NCBI RefSeq assembly: GCF_000003815.2
Contig: NC_049979.1
Location: 22,712,741-22,776,740, forward strand
Direction of reading: 5' to 3'
DNA: 64,000 nt
DNA from: Branchiostoma floridae
Taxonomy: Eukaryota > Chordata > Leptocardii > Amphioxiformes > Branchiostomatidae
Shown: positions 1-11,039 of the stretch, in pieces
How positions within the stretch are numbered: the first letter of the stretch is position 1
Layout of the letters: the number at the start of each line of letters is the position of its first letter
The notes under the pieces: generated by a model
Told to the model about the DNA's origin: nothing
The model's input: only the letters and a program-made list of their open reading frames with translations
Database searches by the model: none
Program-made: the position numbers and the translations under genes

Positions 1-477
1 CATGTCTAGAATGATATGACAACATTTTGACACTTCATAACGCCCCCTTCCCCTAACAAGAGGAATCAGTAAAAATGCGTGAAAGTTCAGAACTTACCTC
101 TTTTCTAAATAGACCAAATTTTGTAGCGCACCTATAACATTTGCCAGTCATGATGGCCACGGTACTGTTGACCTGCGAGAGACTAATAAGTGCCGTGAAC
201 TACGTTTTGTTCCGCTTGCAACGCGTTTCTTGTTTCTTTCGTCTGCTGCAAAATAATGCACATGTCAGAGGTCACGGATTTTAGCTGCGCCCCCTAGCGA
301 ATATAACGAAAATAGCCAGAATATCACTGAGAAGCGTTTATATAAGTGTTTATATACGACAAATTTTGTAAAATGAAAAGTTACTTTCTTCTTGGGCTCC
401 AAGAAACTTAAGGCAAAATATTAGTACTTAAGTTAAAAGCTTGATTGCATCTCAACTCTCCTACATGTTAAGTGTTC
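1..477. other. no gene recognised
   Basis: Ordinary AT-rich DNA. I see no conserved reading frame, splice-bounded exon or repeat unit here. Confidence 0.5.
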
Positions 478-850
478 TTTTTTTTATTTTTTTTTTTTTT
501 TATTGTTGAACAACAAAGTACAGACAGGACAGAGAGGTAATGCACTCTAGCAGTAAGCTAATATTCACATCACCTCTCAAAAAAGGATGACTGACAAGAG
601 GAAATAAAGTGACAATATCGAAACAAACAATTCACAGCTATTTACATATAAGTCAGGTTACAAGGTAGTTGCAAAACGTTTGGTATGTACAATATATGAC
701 TGGGTTAACTTTAAAATACTGCAGTTTGTATGATATGACAGAAAAGTTGAACCCCTTAAAAGTAAATGGATACGGGCTGATTCGGATAAACTATTGAAAT
801 CAAGAGAATTGCCTAGCAGGTTCTGAAGATTGTCGAAAAAAATGGTTCTG
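478..850 (-). mobile_element. 3' end of a non-LTR retrotransposon (CR1/L2-like)
   Basis: On the minus strand this segment ends in a long A-run preceded by an AATAAA signal (seen as TTTATT and a T-run at about 478-504 on the plus strand). Upstream of the tail, about 620-845, one frame reads like the extreme C-terminus of a LINE reverse transcriptase, with 'FFDNLQNLLGNSLDFNSLS' and then 'YIVHTKRF'. A short coding end, a 3' UTR and a poly(A) tail together indicate a 5'-truncated insertion. It lies head-to-head with the next LINE fragment. The clade is uncertain. Confidence 0.65.
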
Positions 851-872
851 TATTGTGAAAAAATTATATATT

Positions 873-2195
873 AAAAAGTGTTCTTGTTCCACCGGAAAAG
901 TTTCTGAACGAAGTTAATTACATGTTCTACAGGTTTTTGTGGAAAAAAAGATCGTGTTAAACGTAATGTATTAATCCAGGATTACACTGTAGGTGGTCTA
1001 AAGATGCCTGATATAAAAAACATACATTAAACATTTCTAGTAAAATGGGTTAAGAAATTGTTACATCAGATTGACAATGCATATGCTCCTATCTGGAAAA
1101 AAATCCAGTTAAGTTATCTACATAGATTTGGTCCCAATGTTTGTATTTTTAGGTGTAATTGTAATATGGCACAATTTCAACCCTGTAGCTATATACAGTC
1201 GTTACCTGACTTTTATAAGAAACTAATACAAACTTGGTACGAATTTAAGGTAACTAACACAATAGACGATGTATCAGAGGAGAATATACCTTGGCAACTT
1301 TTGTGGAATAATGTATGTGTCACCTACAAAGGTAAAATGTTATATTTCCGTAATTGGGTTAAGAAAGATATTTTGTTATCAATGATATTATTGACTGCTG
1401 TGGAAATTTGATGTCTTTAAGTGAGATGAAAAGCATTGTAGGAGATCACCACAGTTTGTTATTTCAGTACAATGCACTACGCAATGCTATTCCTTCTAAA
1501 TGGATAGGATTTCCTCATTCAGAAAGTAAGGTACCAGCAATCAAATTGCTTGGAAAAGAGGTTTACTCGCAAAGCAACACATTTTTCAAAAATATTTTAA
1601 TCTCCCAGAAAGCAGTCGTGCCCATAGGGGAAAACTTTTGGGAAAATCTTCTAAAGCAATGCGACTTTCAAGTTGTTCCATGGAAGAAAACTTGGAAAGC
1701 TTTATTTTACATCACAAAAGAACCCAAAATACGATCCTTGCAGTGGAAAGTATTGCATAATGTATACCCCACAAGGGTCAAGTTGTATAAACAAGGTATT
1801 ACAGACACTGACAAATGCCCGTCATGTGGTTCTGTGGACTACGCTGAACACTTTTTTTATGAGTGTAAAAGTGTAAAGCCTTTATGGACGCATACTGAAA
1901 AACTGTATTGTATCAATTATGGCACATCTATATCATTAGACTTGCATCATGTAATTGTTGGCTATAAAGCTCTATAACATTGTCAAATTTAAGTATATAA
2001 ACATTTTGATAATGATTGGAAAACACACTATTTCAAAATACAAATACGGAAAGTATGTGGGAACGATTACGTCACTTTTTGAGCAAGAGTGTGTACTAAG
2101 AGGTATTTCTTGATTCTCTGTAACATTGTAAATGAAAAATAAAGTCCATGGCTACGGACCATGGGAAGATCTTAAAAATATAAATAAAAACTACG
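873..2195 (+). mobile_element. Tx1/L1-like LINE, C-terminal third of ORF2
   Basis: This is the region after the RT core. It starts with 'NYMFYRFLWKK' near 915, continues with a 'VGGLKMPDI' block near 990, and ends with the zf-RVT zinc knuckle CPSCG-(x8)-H-(x4)-C near 1815-1865 followed by W. Reading continues to about 2112, and an AATAAA-like signal and A-rich tail follow at 2137-2195. Breaks are visible: a TAA near 1027 and a frame change near 1370-1408, where two open stretches (1058-1411 and 1408-1977) overlap. The upstream endonuclease and RT core are missing. It is a dead copy. Placement in the L1/Tx1 group rests on the recalled FLWK, GGLxxPD and zf-RVT pattern. Confidence 0.8.
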
Positions 2196-2204
2196 CTGCA
2201 AGTC

Positions 2205-3015
2205 TGGGACGTCTACAAACACCTTCTCGCCGTCAAGGTAGATTAAAGCACCGGGTCCAGATAAAATACTACTCAGACTGCTGAAAGAATTTGCCTGTGA
2301 AATCAGTTCTCCACTTTGCCACGACCCCAATCCATCTTTTGCGAGCGGAATCGTTATCGAACAGTGGAAGCAAGCGGTTGTGGTACCTAAAGCCCAACCC
2401 GCCCAGATTGACCAGCTAAAGCCAATCTCACTGACGTCCTAGTTCTCAAAGATCGCGGAACACTTCGATTGATAGAGTCCACCACCATACTGTAATCGTC
2501 AAATTGCTAAATATGGGACTTCGACCAGAACTGGTACTGTGGGTAGCCAACTTTATCTCCGACAGGAAACAATGCGTGCGTTATCGTGGATCTCTCTCGG
2601 AGTGGGAACGTCTGACATGTGGAGTAGCGCAGGGAACACTGCTCGGCCCGATCCTATTTCTCGTACTTATCGACGACGCTGCGTCTGAAACCACCAGGCC
2701 AGTTTGGAAATACGTAGACGACATGAACATACTACAGACGAGTCGACCTCAGCTACCTTCTACCCTACAGTCTGATTTGGATCAACTATGCCAATGGTCA
2801 AATAGTAACCGCATGCTCCTGAACGGCTCTAAATGTCTCGCTATGCACATTACCTTCGTTCGGAACCTACCTCCCCTGCCGCCATTGCACGTCGACAACA
2901 CACCGCTTGACGTCGCTACCTGCCTCCAGGTACTCGGCCTGCACATCCAGAACGGCCTACTGAGAATACGCAGCACCAGCCTGGACTCCGGGCGGCAGGA
3001 AGTTGAGTTTATGAT
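2205..3015 (+). mobile_element. CR1/L2-like reverse transcriptase fragment
   Basis: The segment opens with KAPGPDK near 2235, the usual first RT block. It then carries 'GVAQGTLLGPILF' near 2622 and the catalytic YVDD box at 2711-2722, followed by 'LCQWSNSNRMLLNGSKC', the thumb-side block. The longest open stretch is 2504-3082; 2205-2503 needs frame changes and has stops, so the copy is inactive. No endonuclease precedes it and no zinc knuckle or tail follows. The aspartates of the YVDD box are intact, so the breaks are elsewhere. Confidence 0.85.
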
Positions 3016-3126
3016 AGCCCTACTCGCATTCAACTCTTCATGTACAAACATAGATATTGTCATGATTAATACTTCAATGTAGAAAACCTAAGAATGATTG
3101 AAATAAGTATATAATGATTTCAAGTG

Positions 3127-3300
3127 GCTGACCCATTCATTTCTCCCAATGTGTCTGAGCGGAAGGCTAAGGACCTTAACATCACCTGTTGACTGGCTGG
3201 CTGACACTGAAGAACTTGTGGCCAATCAGAGACCACCATCTTCTGAGTTGAAGGTCATTGAAGCACAACTGCAGGAGCAGAAGGTGATTATAAAGTTCTG
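3127..3300 (+). pseudogene. spectraplakin-like spectrin-repeat fragment
   Basis: Frame 3149-3376 contains '[18 protein letters not shown]' and then '[11 protein letters not shown]', which I recall as a hallmark of plakin/spectrin repeats in MACF1 and dystonin (cytolinkers joining actin and microtubules). The preceding residues '[10 protein letters not shown]' lie in another frame, so there is either a frameshift near 3185 or a splice junction. After EQK an AAG|GTGATT sequence at about 3281 could be a donor. No neighbouring spectrin repeats were found, so a processed or duplicated fragment is more likely than an active exon. The identification is from memory and needs a protein search. Confidence 0.4.
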
Positions 3301-3715
3301 TTTAGTAAGTTACCAAAGCCAGCTAGCACTGGAAGACAACACGTACCATGGCCTGCTACTGAAATATTATTCATGAAGGTCATTTGTTCTCAACCACTGC
3401 AAGATAGTGCATTTTCTTAGATTAATTTGTCTACTTATGAGTTAAATTTTGAGTGCATTTTAACCATTTCTTGAAGTGATGTACAAGGGATGTATGATGT
3501 ATAAATGTACTCTGGAGGTGTTTAATTTTTACTCTAACAATCAACAAATGTTTATTGTAAAGAAAAAAAATTGATATCCTTATAGATCATTGCAAACAGC
3601 GAAAAGCTCTTCATACTTGAAAAAGAACTCGAAACTTGCTAGAAATGTCATGTATTAGATGGCAAACGTTTTGCCATTTGTATCATTGGTATTTACTTAT
3701 TACTCTTATTGTACT

Positions 3716-5230
3716 TATACACCAAGGCTGGAGACCTCCATCTTAGCGACACAACATCCGACTCTGCCTCCAGTGACGAGGATGGTGGCGATGAAAGCAT
3801 TACGAGGGCAGGAGTCCATCGCGAGGAAACAGTATTTTTTCAATATTCTCTTCAATATTAATCTAACATAATAATAACAGTGCCAATCCATATAGAGCAA
3901 ATACTGATATAGAATGTCCCCAGTGTAAGGAGAATTGATACTTAAATGGTGACCTTTTTGCTCAAAAATCATTTTTCATAGTTAGTTTCAACTTATCATT
4001 TTTGCACGTACGTAAGTTCTATGTTGTAATTTTTACCGTGAAGGTCCACAGTCAAACAGAAGAAAATCTAACTATTGTAAGCAAATGATTATTAAAATGT
4101 TGCATCTGGAAGAACAGCTATTTAAGTCCACAAAAAGCACGTCAATATACGTCTTGAAGAAAGTCAAATCAGTCCTTTCGAACACAAAGACAGTTTTCAA
4201 CGCCAGCTGCTCGGCTAATATACCATGTACTACATGTAGATATGAAGTAAAAGTAACACCAAACTGTAGCTTCCAGACAGACGTACACGTGTGGAGGCAA
4301 ACCATGGCAAGGAAGATGCAGAAATATGGAGGATAGAAATGCTGTAAGATGAGTTTGTCCGCCTCAGCGAAGTCGTAGCGGACAACGAAACACCAGCGGA
4401 CAACGAGAGTCAAACTGTGTTCATGCGCCTGCTAGCTATGATGTTGTTAGTGTGGCAGACGATATGTAAGATTTCTGATAGCGCAGTGTACTCATTGTTG
4501 AAACTTTTCATTCAGGCTATCGGACATGCTTATGGAGTACAGAGTATCATTGGCTTTTCCCATACATATCCCTATAACCCTATACACCCTCAGGAACTGT
4601 CTAGGTCTAGACCGAAATGACTTGAATTTCATGAAATTCGTTGTATGCCCAAAATGTAACATTAGATATACGATGGAAGAGTCATTCCGCACTAAGAGAA
4701 TGGTTCAAAAAGTGTCCAACAAGTTTGAATTCGTACCGTTTTATAGTCATGCGCACAGGCGTTCTGAGCTACAACAGAAAGGTGAAACCGTTTGATGAAG
4801 GTGAAATCTGTCAAAGGCGAGGGATACATGTAGAAGACTTCTTGTTACAAAAGTGTAGTAGAAACGCTGCAAGCCTAGGTGAAAAGACCTGACTTTATGA
4901 GAAAGTGCGAAGAGTGGAGAGTCAAACAACTTCCACTATGTAGACGGAGCAGCCTTCTTGGCGGAACCTAACAAGTAATACAAACACAGTGAATAGTAGG
5001 GGTACTATATCTTGTCCCGCGAGGAGCGGTTTGAGGAGAGAACATGATTGCTATAGGAATACTTCCAGGGCCGAAGGAGCGTAAAATAAATATTAATGCA
5101 TTTTTAGAGTCGTTCGTAGCTAGAAGACTTGCAATATCCATGGAAGGGCGTGCTCCTAGAGGACAACTGGAAACCCAGTTGTACCGAGCTGCTCTCCGAA
5201 AGGCTTCATTGGACATTCGGTATTGAGAGG
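3716..5230 (+). mobile_element. degenerate Tnp2-type (CACTA/EnSpm-like) transposase
   Basis: Pieces in several frames line up in the order expected for large Tnp2-like transposases of marine animals: an acidic leader 'SDSASSDEDGGDES' (3750-3800); 'LLVWQTICKISDSAV' (about 4445-4490); 'LYTLRNCLGLDRND' followed by CPKC (about 4575-4660); a 'FYSHAHRRSE' block (about 4740); 'RPDFMRKCEEWR' (about 4885-4920); and 'GILPGPKE' (5056-5082) before the expected catalytic part. Stops and frame changes separate nearly all blocks, and the catalytic domain after 5230 is absent. Block order is read from the sequence; the family name relies on recalled homologues. Terminal repeats were not found. Confidence 0.65.
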
Positions 5231-5239
5231 TAGTAAATC

Positions 5240-6960
5240 TATTGATCAACCGTTTTGCATTTTTTTCTAATTTGAAGGAATAATGTATGACGACCCTGTA
5301 AATTTTATTATCCAGGCAGAGGTTGAGTCGAGGGGATGAATAGTGACTGAAATTTTTACCAGATAGTTTCCCTCATCGGCAAAAAAACGGCCACTATTAT
5401 CCCTGCTTGTTTCAATTATCTCTAAATTCAATCATGGACGTTCAACATAAAAATGAAAACGATACGCCTGAGGTCTGGGAGAAATTTACGACAGAAAACA
5501 CGCACATGGGAATGCTGCGTTAAAGCTGGAGCAAAGTACGGAGGAGGAAGTTTTGATAAAACAAGTGCTTAAAGAAGTTCAAAGTCACAGCGAACACATA
5601 ATTTAATGGCTAAGCCGTGTTGCAACAAAATGGGGGAGGAAGCATCGTCAGATACTTCTAGTGTTAACGGGCGTGACTGTAGTTATACGGAGAAAGACCA
5701 AACTCGCTGTCACACCGGCATGGCAAACCCCCTTTCGTGACATAGCACTGTGCAAGGCTTTGTGACGAAAGTGACAGGAGAAGTTCCGGGTGGCAAGGGC
5801 AATAAATGTGATATTATTAGATATGAATATAATGTATGTCATATTACAACTTTAGATATGACCTAACCAAATATGTTTCTGTCATGTAAGTATTATACAC
5901 GAGATATCGTTTGGAACATTACAGGTTCACTGACAATATTCAGGTATAATGTAATATTTATAATGTAGCTTGTCTGAAGCCAGCACAGCGACAATTTGAC
6001 TGTACAACTCTGAATCCTGACAATGAGTGCAACCGTAAGAAGGAAACTTAACGGTATCGGGGAGAAAACATCCAACAAAGAACTCTGTGGTCCTCCCCCA
6101 CTCATGAGCGAGCTGGTGTTGCCTCAATACTGTTTAAATGTCATCGCAGTGATGAGCCTAGGAGCGATATCGGAGGAAAACGCTGAGTTGATGATGATAA
6201 TGCTCCTACGTCAGTTATGTCATGGTAAAGTCGTGTTACGACTTTTAAAGATATGCTTTGATTTCATTCTTCGGTTATAATCATCGAACTTCAATGTCAA
6301 TTAAAGTAGAATACTTAACCGTGCTTGACAAGAATATTATGGATGATTGCAATTAAAGTAGAATACTTGACGTTACCTAGACTAGAACGCTATGAATGAT
6401 CTACAAAGTTTCGTTTTACCTGAGCTGGTCGTCTGGCCATAGGCAAAAATTGTGCCTGGAGGGGCAGGACATATTCTGGGCAACATCACACAATAGAGAT
6501 TATGGCAATTTTCACCCTTTAGCCACACTGCATACAAAAATAGTAGCAATGGGATGTATATGAGACAATGCTGTACTGTTGTAGTTGGCTCCAGACGTTT
6601 TGTTGTTTTGTTAATCCACTCATCCTTGTCCAGTAGAATTTATTTTAAAAGTTGCATTGAAATTTCAAACTCCACAATATGAGTTCGCCATGTATGCACC
6701 TTTGCAAGGTTTTTCAACGGTGTGATTTCCGTACGTGTGCTCATTACAAAGATGACAGTATGGAATTGTTGCTTGGGAGATGGTTCAGACGGTGGTAAGA
6801 AATGGAAATCTGATGATTCTAGTCTACTAATACAAATTATCAAGTATTTCATAAGTTACAATATCTAATCCTTGTTTCTCATGTGAGCCATGCATAAATG
6901 AATTCTCGTCCTTGATCAGAGCATTTGTATTCTTAAATCATATTTGAAAATTGTTTTGTT
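5240..6960. other. no gene recognised; short duplication
   Basis: Only short open frames occur, none with a recognisable domain (the largest is 85 codons at 6023-6280). An 18-base unit, AATTAAAGTAGAATACTT, occurs twice, at about 6299 and 6352. The stretch may hold more of the neighbouring transposon, but nothing conserved was recognised. Confidence 0.4.
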
Positions 6961-6968
6961 TTGTTCAG

Positions 6969-7117
6969 GAAATTCACGCTCAGTCAGACAGCAACGGGCG
7001 GTAGCAGCCCTGAATCAGAACAATGACCAACTTGCACGCTGTAATGCTGCATATAAGACACACATATCTAAAGGTTTACAACTATCGATTTCCAAATGGT
7101 ATCAGTCGCTGTTGTAA
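6969..7117 (+). other. candidate coding exon, unidentified
   Basis: A pyrimidine-rich acceptor (TTTTGTTTTGTTCAG) is followed at once by an open frame of about 48 codons beginning 'GNSRSVRQQRAVAAL' and ending at TAA (about 7117). The composition is polar and slightly basic. No motif or partner exon was recognised. A chance frame after a chance acceptor is possible. Confidence 0.2.
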
Positions 7118-7129
7118 TTTTATTTAGGT

Positions 7130-8180
7130 TCTATGCACTGCATTGCAGGGCTTTCGCCGGGACCCATCTTTCCATCCCAGGATGGAAATTTTGTTTGCAT
7201 ATTGTGGGGATCGATAAATTTTTGACCAGTCTGTCGAAAAATATGCAAGTTATGACACGAAATTGATGAAATTATAGCCAAAAAAATCACAGATTCATCA
7301 TTGAAAATTAACAACATGCAGGTTCCCAAACACTTAGTTTTCACAGAAAACGATATATACCGTTAGCTGGTGAAAACTTCTAACCATCTGACCCAAACTC
7401 ACATTTAAAGCACCAGTACGGCCCCGGGCCCCATTCCACACAGTGGACCACCAGAAGAGAAAAACAACAATCTTCCTTTGCTGATCATGAAATTGCTGAT
7501 CATGAAATCGTCACAGGAATGTTTTGGGAGGTTCTGCCTAAGTACTAGAAAAGAAAGGAAAGCACCGGAAATTAAATGAAGGAGGGTGAAATCTCAGTAA
7601 CCAAATTCAATATATTATGAGTAAACATTGCAGGCTGCTGTATATTATTTGGGCACAGAATAATTAATATATTGCCCTGGAAGGAAGAAATCGTCAGAAA
7701 ATACCTGTGATGTCCAACTGGGCTTCTGGAATCGATAGGGTGGGCAAGGGGCTGGGCTAACTTTCGGGGCCTGCTTACTTTCAACTGGTTGGACTCGTGA
7801 GTGCTGAATGGCTTTGCTCCAAAACACATTCATTGTAATCTAAGACTTGTTTCTTTACTGCTTTGCTAACTTAAAGTTCCCAGAACTATGTGGTAAATCG
7901 TTAAGTTGTGATCTATGATTCTATCCCATACATACATGTCTGTGCTAGAAACATTTTGGAAAAAAGGGTCTTGAAATATTAATTAGACCCGGGAACTCAA
8001 TATTTAACTTGTGGAACATAAGAATATAAAGATTCATACAGACATATCAAGATTTACCATCAAACTATTGACAGTTCAAACAATACCTGTCGTAAATCTT
8101 CTGTAGTGCCATAATAACTGTGTATCATATCAATTAACTTAAAGGTACAGTTAGGTGCTGCCTGTTAACTTGAATAAAAC
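7130..8180. other. no gene recognised
   Basis: AT-rich sequence with only short, overlapping frames on both strands. No repeat, domain or splice-bounded exon is apparent. Confidence 0.4.
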
Positions 8181-8189
8181 TAATTTGGA

Positions 8190-8705
8190 CCCGACATTTG
8201 GATCCTAGCCTGGAGTAGCTGTCATAAACTCAGGAAAATCTGGACTGTCACGAAAAACCAAACTGAAACTCTTCATTGCAACTGTAGAATCCATCCTATT
8301 ATACGGCAGTGAAACATGGACACTTACCAAATCTACGACGAAAAGATTAAATGGATGCTACACAAAAATGCTCCGAATGTGCCTTTATATCTCCTGGGAG
8401 CAGAAGCTTACTTATGAGCAACTATATCAAGGTCTACCATTAGTTACTGAGAAAATAAGGGTAAGAAGAAGAAAATTGGCGGCTCATTGCATCAGACATC
8501 TAGACATCATTGCCTCTAAGTTTGTACCCCGGGAACCAACAAAAGGGAAAATGAGCCGAGGGAGACCAAAGCTGACCTTCATCGACAACCTGAGATATGA
8601 CACCAATCTTACCGAAGTGAAGGAAATTAAGTCCTGATGGAGGATAGGGTGAGGTGGAGAGCACTTTCAAGACTGGTTCGAGCGGGATCTCGGCCAACGT
8701 AAGCG
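8190..8705 (+). mobile_element. RTE-like LINE, C-terminus of ORF2
   Basis: Frame pieces read 'LFIATVESILLYGSETWTL' (about 8263-8325), then 'CYTKMLRMCL', 'KIRVRRRKLAAHCIRH' and 'GRPKLTFIDNL', ending 'RALSRLVRAGSRPT'. This is the standard C-terminal region of RTE-clade polyproteins, downstream of the RT domain. The main open stretch is 8368-8637; a stop at 8635-8637 lies before the last conserved block, and the start is in another frame. The upstream RT core is missing, consistent with 5' truncation. A short degenerate repeat of the ATGTAAAG type follows near 8730-8760, where RTE elements often end. Confidence 0.85.
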
Positions 8706-8764
8706 AGTAAGTATACAAACAACTGTTTAATGTAAGAATGCAAAGATGTAAAGATGGCAAAGAC

Positions 8765-9880
8765 ACAACACGCTGACGATGAAACAAGAACTGCCTGCGA
8801 CGGACTAAACATCCAGCAAACCCATCTACCTACGCTGAACCAGCCGGCCACTGCAGCTAGGTACAAAAAGTCCCCGAAGTCTTGGTTTCCAAGAGGCTGG
8901 ACATCTGAGAAAATTGCCCTGACTTACACACCCTGAGTGCGCTGGATGTTCTGCCATCAGAAGCAGAACATTTCAACCGCCATAAAATTGTGTTGGCTTT
9001 TCCAGTATTGTATTTGATACTCAATGACCGGTAAAAGGAACATCCAAAAGACTTATGATTATGCACTTACATACAGTACGATATGGCCTAATGTTTTATA
9101 CGAGTGGAATATAGTGCAAAAGCCGTTTAGCTTACATTATTGTCATCTGAAGCATATACATTACATTTGCATTAGACATTTCGCACGTGGACCGACTTTG
9201 TGTTAGAAATACATGTGGTTTCATTACAGTGGCCATACTATAGATATATACCACCATTTAGCTGTTGGCATGATATGGCATGGCAGTCACAAATTCAGTG
9301 CTCACGCTAGCCGGCAAGAAAAATTAGCAAAGGTGACAGAAATTTACACCTAAAGCACCACAAAGAGCAAGTCTAAAACTCTAGAACCCCAGTGCCGAAC
9401 TTTAGGAGGAAAAACGGGTAAAATAATGTTCCGCAAAGGCCAGTGGTAAAGAGATGTAAAGAGTGGTAAAATCACACACAGTACATGCTGAATACAACTT
9501 CGAGAGGCGGCCGTCAGACCCCCGTAAAGGACGGGAACTTCCACAAAATGACCAACTCAATTTGCAACCATGACAACTTTACATGGCCTGTTTAACAATG
9601 CCATGACAAGGAAAGGACTAAAGTTGACAGAACCACAAAAGTGCCATGTCCGCACACGACAATGCCCGCCTGCGTTGTGACGGAGTGCACGTTACACCCC
9701 TATCCTTTGTATCAATCCGCGCAACATTATTTAGTATTACCTGCCAAACCAAGTGTCGTGGCTATTCTTATGAACATCATAAAAATATGAACAACTATTA
9801 TTCTTTCACAACATTTCTAAGAACAAAATTTCGGTATATGACGGTTGTCGAAAAGTGGGTACTATTTTTTACACGCTCCT
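8765..9880. other. no gene recognised
   Basis: Several frames of 60-100 codons overlap on both strands, and none shows a domain, a splice context or a repeat. They look like chance frames. Confidence 0.4.
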
Positions 9881-9889
9881 GTATATCTT

Positions 9890-10431
9890 TCATGGTAGCA
9901 AAATTGTTGTCACGTGGAGCTGCATATTATTTCCATTGCGCACTGATTGGATCAGACTAATGAGTACACCTGTGCACATCATAGAAATGGACTCCTGCCC
10001 ACCTGGCTTCGCAGCACCATCGGGACGATTACGTAACCGTCGACGATTCAGACGTAACGTGGCCGATCGGGTAACAAAACCAGGTAAGCTCCCGGGCGGC
10101 CGCCTCAACATCCGTCGTACCAAGCCCCCGGAACATAATGAAGAGGACTTCAGAAGGCGTTCCGGGAGACGAGAGAGCCGGTTGTAGCAGGGACAGAGGA
10201 GAAGGACGAAGTATGGGTCGCGCGGGACGTGCACATAGACCAGTCCATCATACTGTGGCAGACGATACGACCTGCCGTTCATGCCCTTGAAGGCTCTCTC
10301 TCTAATAAAGGCCATACGCAGCAGGAAATAGTCAGCCACGTGTACAGGTACACTCCACTCCACTACGGGACGCAGCAGCATCAATGACACGTCTGTGTCC
10401 TCCAAGAGGTGCAGCGTCAGCTGTTAAACAA
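9890..10431 (-). CDS. unidentified GC-rich exon on the minus strand
   Basis: A minus-strand frame runs from a good acceptor (TTTAACAG at about 10424-10431) and reads 'LTLHLLEDTDVSLMLLRPV', then 'HVADYFLLRMAFIRERAF', 'YDGLVYVHVPRDPYFVLLL' and a basic tail rich in Arg/Pro. The segment 10000-10420 is clearly richer in GC and CpG than its surroundings. The hydrophobic/acidic alternation in the first 90 residues looks coding; the last 50 residues do not. No family is recognised. A plus-strand frame over the same bases (9855-10187) looks like its shadow. It could be a last exon of a host gene or part of an unknown element. Confidence 0.4.
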
Positions 10432-10661
10432 GGAGTAATATAAGTGCTCGTGCCTTACAAAACGGACTACTAGTATTTCTATCACAAATACGCCAGCGCA
10501 AATTTGAAATAAATGTTACGCATTAAAGGTGGTACACATTCAAAATAACAAAGTGTTAGCGTTACCACTCGAATTAACTTCGTTGTTAAGAGCAACATTT
10601 TCCTTTGGAAAGCGCCGTTATATGGTAATATTTTGTTGTTTCGTACGATACGTTTTTCATC

Positions 10662-11037
10662 ATATTTCCAGACTGAGTGCATAGGAGCCATTTCTACCAA
10701 CGCAGGAAGGCTATGAGGGGTAACGTTGTGTATAGTTAATTCTTTTAAGCCGTAAAATTGCAACTCCTGGTCGTTTTGTTCACATACCACAAATATTCCT
10801 GTGTAATTTGAATGGTCCTCACCATCTTTCTGTTAAACACCATGTTTCCACAGCTGGGTCGGATTCAGGCACTCAGGCTGGAGGTGATCAAAATATACTT
10901 TCATTTTCTTTCTTTGTCTGATACTGTAATATGTTTATCATATTTTCAGACTGAGTGCATCGGAGCCATTTCTACCAACGTAGGAAGGCTATGAGGGGTA
11001 TGTTGTGCATAGTCAATTCTTTTAAGCCGTTGCAACC
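10662..11037 (+). repeat. duplicated exon-like unit (2 copies, about 280 bp apart)
   Basis: Two copies at about 10662-10760 and 10939-11035 share about 90% identity over 95 bases. Each begins right after a pyrimidine-AG acceptor (TTTCCAG and TTTTCAG) and reads 'TECIGAISTN(A/V)GRL' before TGA, followed by shared 3' sequence ending near TTTTAAGCCGT. Copying acceptor and coding end together suggests a duplicated terminal exon. The gene is unknown. Confidence 0.5.
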
Positions 11038-11039
11038 TT

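Noticed and set aside
4641-4892. 83-codon frame inside the Tnp2-like region
   Set aside because: Wrong frame; the neighbouring frames carry the conserved transposase blocks.
9855-10187. Plus-strand 110-codon frame rich in Arg
   Set aside because: It overlaps the better minus-strand frame in a GC-rich region and looks like its antisense shadow.
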